In this document: in pieces, positions 9,094 through 17,214 of the stretch
Position numbering within the stretch: the stretch's first letter is position 1
Layout of the letters: every line of letters starts with the position of its first letter
NCBI RefSeq assembly: GCF_000403395.2
Contig: NZ_KE159657.1
Span: 821,091 to 885,090, forward strand
Reading direction: 5' to 3'
Length of the DNA stretch: 64,000 bases
Origin: Anaerotruncus sp. G3(2012)
GTDB taxonomy: Bacteria; Bacillota; Clostridia; Oscillospirales; Ruminococcaceae
Program-made: the position numbers and the translations under genes
Notes under the pieces: model-generated
What the model was told of the DNA's origin: nothing
The model's database searches: none
What the model saw: only the letters and a program-made list of their open reading frames with translations

Positions 9094-9122
9094 CAGCCGG
9101 AACCATAAAATGGTTCCGGCTG
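9094..9122. terminator. Hairpin terminator between convergent genes
   Basis: A 13-bp perfect stem (CAGCCGGAACCAT / ATGGTTCCGGCTG) with an AAA loop lies between the hydrolase (+) and the radical SAM gene (-). On the minus strand it is followed by ACTTTCTTT. The U tracts are weak on both strands. Confidence 0.65.
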
Positions 9123-9143
9123 CTCTATATGGGAAGAAAACGC

Positions 9144-10013
9144 TCAGAATCCAAGCTCGACCGCCGAACGGAACCGGCGTTTTCCGGCGAGCGCCTTGTC
9201 GAGCTGGGCAATCATCGAAACGCGGTCAGCATTCAGCGTCCCTGCCAGCGGCAGATAGTTGGATGCATGATTGGAGCGGAACACGCTGCCCTCACTGTCG
9301 ATATGCTCGAGCAGCAGACGGGTTTCGCGCGCAAGGGCGGGTGGGTCCATCAGGGTCAGCTCGCCGTTTTGCACCCATTCCTGAAGCGGGGTGCCCGAGT
9401 AGACCCGCAGAGTCAGCAGACCGATATAATCTGGTTTCATCGCCGAGAGTGCATGTGCGGTATCGACTGCATGCTGTTCCCAGCGCTCCGCGCCCCCCAG
9501 GCCATTGATGACTGTCACCGAGAGGGCGAGACCGGCATCCTTTATCTTGCGGCCTGCTTCTACAATCTCGGCAGCGGTTTCTCCCTTGTTCATCAGGGCC
9601 AAAATTTCCTCATTGCCTGATTCCAGCCCCAGATAGGCGATCCCAAGCCCGGCCTGATGCAGTTCAGCGAGCTGTTCCGGAGTCTTGCTCTTGATGCTCC
9701 GGGGAGAACTGTAGATGCCGACCCGCTCGCACTCCGGGATCTCCTCACGGATTTTTTTGAGGATTTTCAGCAGATGTTCCTGTGGCAGGATCAGCGCATC
9801 GCCGTCCGCGAGAAAGACACGCCCGATCTGGGGATAGGATGCCCGCGCGATATCGAAATCCTCAAGCACCTCCTCAAGGGGACGGACGCGGAACTGTTTT
9901 TCCTTATACATGTTGCAGAACGCACACTTATTGTGAGAGCATCCGATGGTTGCCTGTACGATCAGGCTATAGGCTTCACTGGGAGGGCGAAAAACACGGC
10001 CAGTATAACGCAT
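9144..10013 (-). CDS. Radical SAM protein
   Basis: This 289-residue enzyme belongs to the radical S-adenosylmethionine superfamily. The [4Fe-4S] ligands sit at C25, C30 and C33 (GCSHNKCAFCNMY), a CX4CX2C spacing rather than the standard CX3CX2C. Downstream are typical barrel features: FLADGDAL, the SPRSIKSKTPEQL strand, GLESGNEEIL (the SAM-contacting region) and a late LLTLRVYSG strand. The family is common in Clostridia and its reaction is not known. The start MRYTGRVFRPPSEAYS agrees with family members. The ABC ATPase gene lies only 13 bases upstream on the same strand, so this gene is probably the last of the transporter operon. Confidence 0.85.
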   Translation of the reverse strand: MRYTGRVFRPPSEAYSLIVQATIGCSHNKCAFCNMYKEKQFRVRPLEEVLEDFDIARASYPQIGRVFLADGDALILPQEHLLKILKKIREEIPECERVGIYSSPRSIKSKTPEQLAELHQAGLGIAYLGLESGNEEILALMNKGETAAEIVEAGRKIKDAGLALSVTVINGLGGAERWEQHAVDTAHALSAMKPDYIGLLTLRVYSGTPLQEWVQNGELTLMDPPALARETRLLLEHIDSEGSVFRSNHASNYLPLAGTLNADRVSMIAQLDKALAGKRRFRSAVELGF

Positions 10014-10026
10014 AGATTTTCTCTCC

Positions 10027-10623
10027 TTATTTTTCAGATAGGATAGGTGGGTCCGGCATCCGGAAGAGACGCCCCTGCATCCGTTCGGTCCCTCTGGGGT
10101 TGTGGCTGACCAGAAAAACCGTCTTGCCAGCGGTTTTCCGCAGCAGGTACGCGGCGGTTAGCCGTTCGGTTTCCGGGTCCAGACCTTTGAATGGTTCGTC
10201 GAGAAAGAGCAGATCAAAATCTGCGAGCAGCGCGCGTACGATTGCAACCCGGCGCTTCATCCCACCGCTCAATTCCCTGACAGGCTGCTCCAGACACCCT
10301 TCTAGCCCCACTTCCGCAAAAGACTGTTCGATTTGGGGGCGGGAGAACCGGTTGGCACAGACCAGGCGGATGTTAGACACTGCGCTGAGGTTTTCGCAGA
10401 GACGGTCTTCCTGAAATACTGCGCTGATCCGTTTTCCCTGAACGCCGCAAATAGAACCGTTGTCAGGAGGCTCCAGACCCATCATCAGGCGGAGAAGAGT
10501 GGTTTTCCCACATCCGGACTTGCCCATGATGCAGATGGTTTCTCCCTCCGGAAAGGAAGCGGAGAACCGGCAAAGCACCTGTTTTTCCCCATATGTTTTG
10601 GAAAGCTGGTTAATCTCTATCAT
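10027..10623 (-). CDS. ABC transporter ATP-binding protein (SsuB/TauB/NrtD-like)
   Basis: This 198-residue ATPase energises the permease encoded just upstream. The Walker A motif GKSGCGKT is at 34-41, the Q-loop follows in SAVFQEDRL, and the signature LSGGMKRR is near 119. Walker B is DLLFLDEPF near 140, and the switch His is in VSHNPRGTE. The protein is shorter than usual for SsuB (about 240), being truncated after the H-loop, but all catalytic motifs are present. The ATG at 10623 lies 4 bases downstream of the permease stop, so translation is probably coupled. The family imports sulfonates, nitrate, taurine or thiamine precursors. Confidence 0.88.
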   Translation of the reverse strand: MIEINQLSKTYGEKQVLCRFSASFPEGETICIMGKSGCGKTTLLRLMMGLEPPDNGSICGVQGKRISAVFQEDRLCENLSAVSNIRLVCANRFSRPQIEQSFAEVGLEGCLEQPVRELSGGMKRRVAIVRALLADFDLLFLDEPFKGLDPETERLTAAYLLRKTAGKTVFLVSHNPRGTERMQGRLFRMPDPPILSEK

Positions 10624-10627
10624 CAGG

Positions 10628-11392
10628 TCACATCCTTTCGATGGTCTGGAGAAGGAGGTGAAGCCCGAACAGGAACAATCGCTCGAACAGGAGGCTTACC
10701 AGAAGGATTACAACCGTCCATGCGAACAGGTCGGGGGTATCAAGGTAGATTTTGGCCTGATAGAGGTGTTCACCGATCGAGCCTTTGGGAATCCCGATCA
10801 CCTCGGCAGCAGCGCCCGCTTTCCAGCAAAGCCCCAGCGAAACGGTAACAGCAGAACGCAGATAGGGAAGTACCTGAGAAAGATAGATGTACCGTACACG
10901 GCGCAGCGGCGGCACGCCGAACAGTTCTGCCATCTCGAGCAACTGTGGATCGGTACTTCTGATTCCTTCGAGCAGGTTGGTATAGACGATCGGCAGTACC
11001 ATCAGAAATGAGATAAAGACCGACAGGTTGCGGGAAGGGATCCAGATTAGGCAGAGGATGACAAACGAGGCGACTGGCACCGACTTAACCGTCAGCAGGA
11101 GCGGTTCGAGCAGGTCACGTATCGGGCCGCAGAAGGAGGCGGCAGCGGCGAGCAGACAGCCGGCTGACAGCGCAAGCAGGAACCCGGAGACAATCCGGAC
11201 GAAGGAGAACAGGATCGCACGCCAGAACGACGCTTCCTGCATGAGTTCTCCCAGCCGGATCAAAACCGCAAAAGGGGAGGCGAGCAGGATTTCCTGCCCC
11301 ACAGCCCAGCTTGCGGCCTGCCAGACCATCAGCCAGAGAGCCACCGCCCAAAGGCGGATCGGGCGTTTACCGGCTGTAGTAGAACGCATCAT
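10628..11392 (-). CDS. ABC transporter permease (SsuC/NrtB-like)
   Basis: This 254-residue integral membrane protein has about six hydrophobic segments. The EAA loop that docks the ATPase is EMAELFGVPPLRRVRYIYLSQVLPYL, here in the form with a Gly eight residues after the Glu region. It belongs to the BPD_transp_1 family of SsuC/TauC/ThiX type. Its start overlaps the 3' end of the binding-protein gene by 26 bases, indicating translational coupling. Alternative ATG codons at 11392 and 11389 are adjacent; the first is used here. Confidence 0.88.
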   Translation of the reverse strand: MMRSTTAGKRPIRLWAVALWLMVWQAASWAVGQEILLASPFAVLIRLGELMQEASFWRAILFSFVRIVSGFLLALSAGCLLAAAASFCGPIRDLLEPLLLTVKSVPVASFVILCLIWIPSRNLSVFISFLMVLPIVYTNLLEGIRSTDPQLLEMAELFGVPPLRRVRYIYLSQVLPYLRSAVTVSLGLCWKAGAAAEVIGIPKGSIGEHLYQAKIYLDTPDLFAWTVVILLVSLLFERLFLFGLHLLLQTIERM

Positions 11393-12455
11393 CCGGGAGG
11401 GCGCCTCCCACCGCTTTGGGGTTCTGTTCCATCAACACACCGAGATAACCGCCAAGCATCGACTGCATCTCAGCCCCCTCAATGCAGGTGATGTTGCAGT
11501 AAGGCAGGGCTTTTTTTGCGACCGCGGCAGGCACGATGTCCTGTTTTTCAATCAGCGCAGCGGCTTCTTCAACATTTGCATTGACATAATCGGTTGAGGA
11601 TTTATACTCGTCAAGGAATGCAGCAACCGCCTCCGGGTTCTGGTCGGCGAACTCCTTGCGGATGACAACCACGCCGGTAATCAGCGCGCTTTTTTCCTCT
11701 GCATCCTCCTGCACTTTTTCCCATTCTTCAGTCAGGTCGAGCGCGATGCGGATATTCTCATTTTTGGCCTGTGCGGTGGTAGCAAATGGCTGGGGCAGCA
11801 GGGCGATTCCATTTTCAGTCTGGGCGATCGCGGCAACACATTCGGAGTGCTCTGATTTATACTCGATCGTCACATCCTTTTCAGGGTCAATGCCATTTGC
11901 GGAAAGGAGATAGTCGAGCGCGTATTCCGGGGTTGCGCCTTTGCCGCTTGCGTAGATGGTTTTCCCTTTCAGGTCAGCGACCGACTGCACCGAATCCCCC
12001 GTCTCAACGATATAGAGTACGCCGAGCGTGTTGACTGCCAGCACCTGTACTGCGCCGTCTGTACTATTATAAAGCACAGACGCAAGGTTGGCGGGGACAG
12101 CAGCGATGTCGTATGCACCCTGCACGATTTTTGGGGTGACCTCATCAATCGCAGCCAAGATCGTAAAGCTGTATTCGTTCGCGGTATCACCTGCTTCGGC
12201 ATCCTCCATCAGCTTAACCATGCCCATTGCGGTCGGGCCTTTGAGCGCACCGATTCGGATGGATGTTTTTTCCGCAGGGGAGACGGGCGGTTCAGAAGAA
12301 GCCGCCGGCGCGTTCTCGCTCGCGGCAGGCTCACTTGACGCGGGTGCAGACTCGGATGGCGCAGAAGAAGAGGGGGCGGCCTTCCCACCCGAACAGCCGG
12401 GAAGGGCGCCGCAAAGAAGCGCTGCAGACAGCAGAACCAGGAGTATTTTTTTCAT
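11367..12455 (-). CDS. ABC transporter substrate-binding lipoprotein (NrtA/SsuA/ThiY-like)
   Basis: This 362-residue extracytoplasmic protein has a lipoprotein signal with cleavage before C21 (LPGC). A Ser/Ala/Glu/Pro-rich linker at 25-60 tethers it to the membrane. The mature part is a type 2 periplasmic-binding fold: IRIGALKGPTAMGMVKLMEDAE, then DIAAVPANLASVLYN, and LKGKTIYASGKGATPEYALDYLL. The last is the hallmark of the NMT1/SsuA family for sulfonates, nitrate, aliphatic acids or thiamine precursors. It is the first gene of the four-gene operon running to 9144. The ligand is undetermined. The ATG follows AAAGGATGATGTAAC. Confidence 0.88.
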   Translation of the reverse strand: MKKILLVLLSAALLCGALPGCSGGKAAPSSSAPSESAPASSEPAASENAPAASSEPPVSPAEKTSIRIGALKGPTAMGMVKLMEDAEAGDTANEYSFTILAAIDEVTPKIVQGAYDIAAVPANLASVLYNSTDGAVQVLAVNTLGVLYIVETGDSVQSVADLKGKTIYASGKGATPEYALDYLLSANGIDPEKDVTIEYKSEHSECVAAIAQTENGIALLPQPFATTAQAKNENIRIALDLTEEWEKVQEDAEEKSALITGVVVIRKEFADQNPEAVAAFLDEYKSSTDYVNANVEEAAALIEKQDIVPAAVAKKALPYCNITCIEGAEMQSMLGGYLGVLMEQNPKAVGGALPDDAFYYSR

Positions 12456-12483
12456 GTTACATCATCCTTTCAACAGTATCCTT

Positions 12484-12515
12484 TTGTTACATTGCTCCGA
12501 AATTGGCGTCAAAAT
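12484..12515 (-). promoter_or_regulatory. Possible promoter of the ABC transporter operon
   Basis: On the minus strand TTGACG and TAACAA are separated by 17 bases, ending some 30 bases before the ATG at 12455. The -10 is a weak match, so confidence is low. Confidence 0.35.
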
Positions 12516-12667
12516 TCACTGATGTCATCTGCATTCTGGTATAAAAATGCATAGATATGCAGCCATATAGCACTGCTTCTGGCGGCTTCCTGCGGCCAAA
12601 AGGCTGCGGACTCCAAAATATTCTTCTGAAGCATTTCGATTATAACAGGAATCCAGACAAAAGGGAA

Positions 12668-12695
12668 CCCCCGTCTGTGAAAAAACAGACGGGGG
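12668..12695 (-). terminator. Terminator of the 910-residue secreted protein gene
   Basis: An 11-bp perfect stem (CCCCCGTCTGT / ACAGACGGGGG) with a short loop lies 29 bases after the stop at 12724. On the minus strand the stem is followed by TTCCCTTTT. Confidence 0.75.
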
Positions 12696-12723
12696 AAACG
12701 TCCAACCATTTTAAATCTGTAGA

Positions 12724-15456
12724 TTACCAGGCACCGGTGCTGGGATTGACCTTGATGAAGTTCGGAGGGGTGGTCGGTTTATCTGTATTCCCGGGTTTGC
12801 TGGGTTTGGATGGTTTTACCGGGTCTTCTTTCGGGAGATTTGCGCGGCCTTCCGAGATGATATAGGTGCCGAGTGAGCGGGTGCGCAGGCTGATTACCTG
12901 ATCGCCGTCTTCATTTTTTCCGGCGGTGAAGGTGCTTGACCGGTCGACCAGCTCCCCGTCAACAAGTTCGTAGACATAAAGGTCGGTAAGTGGGACGGTC
13001 AGTCTGCCATCCTCATCCACAAATGGGTTATAGATCTCAAGGGTAGCGCGGGAGGTTGCGGGCAGCTTGGGGTTTCCGACAAAGTCAAACATGAATGCAT
13101 CAAGGTCAACGCTGCCGAAGTATTTGTCATAACTGCGGTTCCAACGGGTCGAGAGGGCGGGGCAGTAGAAATCCGAATCGCTGTCCGCCAGGAACTTGAC
13201 CCGCGCGATTGCGCCGTCGTTGTTCTCCCATGTGACAGTGTTCCATGCGTTCTTGACCGGCTTTATCACGATCCCCTTATCTCCGGCATTGAAAGTTGCA
13301 TCGTCATCATCGTCGATGTTCTCATTCTGAATCCAGAAGGTGAAATAGGTGGTCATCGTTTCGCCGCTCTTGAAGTTGGGCTTCACATCGGTTTCAGCCT
13401 TCTGGTTGGCATTGTAGAATTCCAGCTTTTCTTCGGTGTCTTTCACCGCAGCATTCAATGCTTTTTCCGCATTGTCCAGCTCTTTTTTTGCAGCATCCTG
13501 TTTGGATTTCGCATCATTCAGCGCTTTCAGCAGCTGCGCAGTGGTTGCCTTTGCGTTATTCCAGGTTTGCTCTGCCTGTTTCATCTGTTTTTCCAGATCA
13601 TCGGCCTGCGCCTGATCCCGGGCCTGTTTTTTGTCCGCGACATTCTGGTTTGCGGCATTTAAAGCGGTCTGGGCATTGTTCTTCGCGGTTTCCAGTGCGG
13701 GGAGCTCGGCGTTGGCCGCGTTATAACTCGCCAGTGCAGCTTTCATCGGTTCGTCGCTCGGCGGGGAGATACGTGTCTGGTTGGCCTGCACCTGATTCAA
13801 CACTGTTTGTTTCTGGTTCACGATCTCCTGTTTGGTTGTGACATCTGTCTGTATGGTGTTTACGTTTGCCTGTGCGGCGGTCACATTCGCTTGCAGATCT
13901 GCGATATTGGCTGCATAAGTGGTGGCCTTGAGTGTGGTAATCGTGGTGTATACAGAATTCCAGTTATTGGTATTATCTGCATTGGTGACACAGAGTGGAA
14001 TATGGGAGTTGGGATTTGCATTGTTGGGGTCGATCAGGGTGTTATACGCCTGAATTGCAGTGTTTGCTAGCGCAATTGCATCCTTCAGAGCCTGCACCTT
14101 TGCGGGGTCGGGAGTTGGGATAGCGGGGGTAGTAGGAGCGGTATTCTTTGGAGGTTCTGGGGTTGGCTCCTGCTGTTTCGGCGGTTCGGTTTCCTCTGGC
14201 GGCTCTGGATCGTCCTGCTCTTCTGGTTCTTGCAGCTCATCGGACGGTTCTTGCGGCTCATCGGACGGTTCCTGTTTCTCCTCATCAAGTGCATTGTCCA
14301 GGTCAGTCTCGAGCGGTGCATCATCAAAAGGTTCATCGTTCATCCGCAGCAGGGAAGCGGTAACAGCAGTTGGAGCTATCGAATTTGTGACAGCCTGTGC
14401 AGCGGCCTGGACCCCATTTGCTGCGACAAACACCGCATCAAAGCTGGTTCCGATCTTGAGCGCAGTGTTTGCGGCATTCAGTTTGTTTTGGGCATTTGTC
14501 AGCTCGCTCTGCGCGGTGGACAGGGCATTCTGCGCGGCTACCAGTTCATCCTTGGCGTTCTGGATCGCATCCTCACTGGAGGCGGCTTTCAGATAGTCGG
14601 CATACTGTTTGTCGTACGCAGCTTTTGCGGCATCATAAGCGGATTTCAGCGTTTTGACCTGTTCTGCTTTTTGATTATAGTTTGCGACAGCCTGATTGTA
14701 GGCGGCTTGGGCAGCAGCCTGCTCTTTGACTGCCTGCTGATATGCGGCTTCTGCATCTGCCAATGACCCGCGGCCGCGCTGGCTGTTTTCATGGGCAGCT
14801 TTTGCAGCATCATAAGCTTTTTTTGCTTCCGCTTCTTTCTTCACAGCTTCGTCATACTTGGCCTGCGCCTGTTTGACCGTTTCAGAAGTGGCATCGTAGG
14901 CAGATTTTTTGGCATTGTAGGTTTCACGCGCTTTTTTTTCGGCTTCGACCGCTTTTTCATAGGCGGCTTTCGCGTTTTGCAGAGAACTGGTTGAGAGACG
15001 GCTGGTCTCGACCTGGAGCAGCGGGAATTCCCGGCCTGCCAGTGCTTCCTCATAGTTGACGACCACAAGGTCCTGCATGGCGCGGAACTGGGCTTCCATC
15101 TCTATTTTATATTCGTCTGCGGTGAAGTTATCCTTGATCGAGAACTTGATACAGGTGTACCGCGCGCCGTTAAACACCTTTTCAATCAGGTCCGCGTCGC
15201 TGACGTATTTTCCGTTGGTCTTCTTTTTCAGCCGGAACCGGACGGTGTTCTTTTTGGTGAGGATGTTGTATCCGTCATCCGATTTTCCGATGATATAGTA
15301 ATAGTCGCTTCCTGGCCGGATGGTGTCATACCGGTCGGCGGCAAGGTTGCCATCTGCATCTACAATCTGTCCAACGATGTTTTTGGCCGCAAAGGCAGAA
15401 ACCTGCAGGGTGAGGATGCAGGAAATTGCCAAAAACAGGGAAATTAGTTTTTTCAT
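12724..15456 (-). CDS. Large secreted coiled-coil protein
   Basis: This 910-residue exported protein has a signal peptide (residues 1-23, MKKLISLFLAISCILTLQVS then AFA). Residues 24-140 form a small beta-rich domain. Two long Ala/Lys/Gln-rich heptad regions (about 160-340 and 455-670) predict extended coiled coils. They flank a Pro/Glu/Asp hinge with EPQEPSDE-type repeats (about 375-450). A C-terminal domain (about 690-865) ends with the pattern TRSLGTYIISEGRANLP, which recurs in Clostridial surface proteins. The last residues are Pro/Lys/Ser-rich and end in NPSTGAW. There is no C-terminal membrane segment, so it is probably released or wall-bound non-covalently. The ATG follows GAAGGAGGCGTAACAA. 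A surface filament or spacer role is inferred from shape only. Confidence 0.8.
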   Translation of the reverse strand: MKKLISLFLAISCILTLQVSAFAAKNIVGQIVDADGNLAADRYDTIRPGSDYYYIIGKSDDGYNILTKKNTVRFRLKKKTNGKYVSDADLIEKVFNGARYTCIKFSIKDNFTADEYKIEMEAQFRAMQDLVVVNYEEALAGREFPLLQVETSRLSTSSLQNAKAAYEKAVEAEKKARETYNAKKSAYDATSETVKQAQAKYDEAVKKEAEAKKAYDAAKAAHENSQRGRGSLADAEAAYQQAVKEQAAAQAAYNQAVANYNQKAEQVKTLKSAYDAAKAAYDKQYADYLKAASSEDAIQNAKDELVAAQNALSTAQSELTNAQNKLNAANTALKIGTSFDAVFVAANGVQAAAQAVTNSIAPTAVTASLLRMNDEPFDDAPLETDLDNALDEEKQEPSDEPQEPSDELQEPEEQDDPEPPEETEPPKQQEPTPEPPKNTAPTTPAIPTPDPAKVQALKDAIALANTAIQAYNTLIDPNNANPNSHIPLCVTNADNTNNWNSVYTTITTLKATTYAANIADLQANVTAAQANVNTIQTDVTTKQEIVNQKQTVLNQVQANQTRISPPSDEPMKAALASYNAANAELPALETAKNNAQTALNAANQNVADKKQARDQAQADDLEKQMKQAEQTWNNAKATTAQLLKALNDAKSKQDAAKKELDNAEKALNAAVKDTEEKLEFYNANQKAETDVKPNFKSGETMTTYFTFWIQNENIDDDDDATFNAGDKGIVIKPVKNAWNTVTWENNDGAIARVKFLADSDSDFYCPALSTRWNRSYDKYFGSVDLDAFMFDFVGNPKLPATSRATLEIYNPFVDEDGRLTVPLTDLYVYELVDGELVDRSSTFTAGKNEDGDQVISLRTRSLGTYIISEGRANLPKEDPVKPSKPSKPGNTDKPTTPPNFIKVNPSTGAW

Positions 15457-15639
15457 TTGTTACGCCTCCTTCGAATCAGGTGGTAAATGATCCTTTGGTC
15501 ATTTAGTGCCGCTAATCCGGGAAATGACTGCACAGGATTCCAGATTTTTTCTTTGTGGAGAAAGCTTTCTAACTATAAAACCGAAATAGAACCAATTTGG
15601 GGACAGTGGATATTTATGCAAAATTCGACCGGCAAAGGG

Positions 15640-15668
15640 TTGATTTTGGCCCCTGTTTGCGGTATGAT
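15640..15668 (+). promoter_or_regulatory. Sigma-A promoter of the paaK-iorAB operon
   Basis: TTGATT (15640-15645) and TATGAT (15663-15668) are 17 bases apart. The transcript would start near 15675, leaving an 85-base leader. The rest of the 300-base gap from 15457 holds the leader of the divergent gene (AAATGA/TCATTT repeat near 15486-15505) and nothing else I recognise. Confidence 0.8.
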
Positions 15669-15758
15669 AGATTGGCTGGGTTTAATAGATAAACGCGCTA
15701 AAGCGGAATTGGCAGAGTGCTTTTGAAAAAGTCCGGCAGGAAATGGAGTGAAGCGACA

Positions 15759-17066
15759 ATGATTTTCAACAGGGAAGCGGAAACGATGTCACGCAAAGAG
15801 ATCGAAGCTGTCCAGCTCGAGCGGCTGAAACGGATTGTGCGATACTGCTATGACAACGTAAAGCTTTACCACGACCGGTTCGATTCGATCGGGCTGGACC
15901 CGGATAAAATCAAAACCCTGTCCGATATCCAATACATACCCCCCACGACCAAGGACGACCTGCGGGACAACTACCCGTTCGGGCTGTTTGCCGTCCCACG
16001 AAGCAAGGTGGTGCGCATCCACGCATCCTCCGGTACGACCGGAAAGCCGACTGTCGTTGGCTATACCCGCAACGATCTCAATATGTGGTCGGAGATCATG
16101 GCACGTATCATCTCGGCAGCAGGGGTGACCGAGGAGGACATGGCGCAGATCTGCTTCGGGTACGGGCTTTTTACCGGTGCGCTTGGCCTGCACTACGGGC
16201 TGGAACGGGTCGGGGCGGCTGTGGTTCCCTCCTCATCGGGCAACAGCGAAAAGCAGATTATGCTGATGAAGGATTTTGGCACCACCACTCTGATCGCCAC
16301 TCCCACCTATGCACTTTATCTAGGGGAACTGGCGCATGAGCTGGGATACAGGCGGGAGGACCTGAAACTGCGGATTGGGCTGTTCGGCTCGGAGGGCTGT
16401 ACGACCGAAATGAGCGCCAAGATCGAGGACCGGCTGGGTCTGTTTGCAACCGACAACTACGGGATGTCTGAGCTGATTGGGCCGGGTGTCTCGGGGGAAT
16501 GCGAGCTGCGATGCGGCCTGCATATCGCGGAGGATCATTTCCTTGCCGAAATCGTTGACCCGGATACCCTTGAAGCAAAAGCGGAAGGGGAGTCCGGTGA
16601 GCTGATCGTCACCACCCTGACCAAAGAGGCAATGCCGCTGCTGCGGTACCGCACCCGCGATCTGACCCGGATGAACAAAGAACCGTGTGCCTGCGGGCGT
16701 ACGATGGCGCGGATGGACAAGGTGATGGGCCGAAGCGACGATATGCTCAAAATCAAGGGGGTCAATGTGTTCCCATCTCAGATCGAGAGTGTGCTCATGC
16801 CGGTTGAACAGATCAGCCCGCATTATATGTTGTACGTCCGGCACGAGGGGTATACAGATACCCTTGAGGTAAAGGTCGAGTTGGTTGATGCGAGCCTGCT
16901 GGCCAGCTATCGGGACCTGGAAAACCTGACCGCGGCGATCCGTCACAGACTGCGCACCGTATTGGGGATCGACGCGAAGGTTTCGCTGGTCGAACCCAAG
17001 AGCATCGAGCGGTTTGCGGGCAAGGCCAAACGTGTGGTGGACCTGAGACATAGTCAGAATGCTTAA
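15759..17066 (+). CDS. paaK: Phenylacetate-CoA ligase, first copy
   Basis: This 435-residue AMP-forming ligase interconverts aryl-acetates (phenylacetate, indoleacetate, 4-hydroxyphenylacetate) and their CoA thioesters. It has the PaaK architecture: N-terminal helical region, P-loop HASSGTTGKPTVVGYT, FGYGLFTGALGLHYG, GLFGSEGCTTEM, NYGMSELIGPGVS, then the C-terminal RYRTRDLTRM, CxCGRTMARM and GRSDDMLKIKGVNVFPSQIE. The longest frame begins at 15717, but the ATG at 15759 is preceded by GGAGTGAAGCGACA and matches family length, so it is used. It is the first gene of an operon with iorAB. In anaerobes the enzyme can recover ATP from the acyl-CoA made by Ior; that direction is inferred. Confidence 0.92.
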   Translation: MIFNREAETMSRKEIEAVQLERLKRIVRYCYDNVKLYHDRFDSIGLDPDKIKTLSDIQYIPPTTKDDLRDNYPFGLFAVPRSKVVRIHASSGTTGKPTVVGYTRNDLNMWSEIMARIISAAGVTEEDMAQICFGYGLFTGALGLHYGLERVGAAVVPSSSGNSEKQIMLMKDFGTTTLIATPTYALYLGELAHELGYRREDLKLRIGLFGSEGCTTEMSAKIEDRLGLFATDNYGMSELIGPGVSGECELRCGLHIAEDHFLAEIVDPDTLEAKAEGESGELIVTTLTKEAMPLLRYRTRDLTRMNKEPCACGRTMARMDKVMGRSDDMLKIKGVNVFPSQIESVLMPVEQISPHYMLYVRHEGYTDTLEVKVELVDASLLASYRDLENLTAAIRHRLRTVLGIDAKVSLVEPKSIERFAGKAKRVVDLRHSQNA

Positions 17067-17214
17067 AAATCAGGACTTGTTTTTAAGCGGCGGGCAAAAT
17101 CCGCAGGCATGTTTTGCATACATGACAACTATATGTCTCGCCGCGGGCTGGAAACGAATCGGAATATTCTTTTTCGTATTTTGATTACAATGTTTAGGAA
17201 TGAGGAGAGATCGA

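Noticed and set aside
12724..15456. Plus-strand frames inside the coiled-coil gene (for example 14060-14596) as a Gly/Ser-rich or Phe-rich protein
   Set aside because: They are antisense readings of Ala/Glu/Lys heptad codons and lack ribosome sites.
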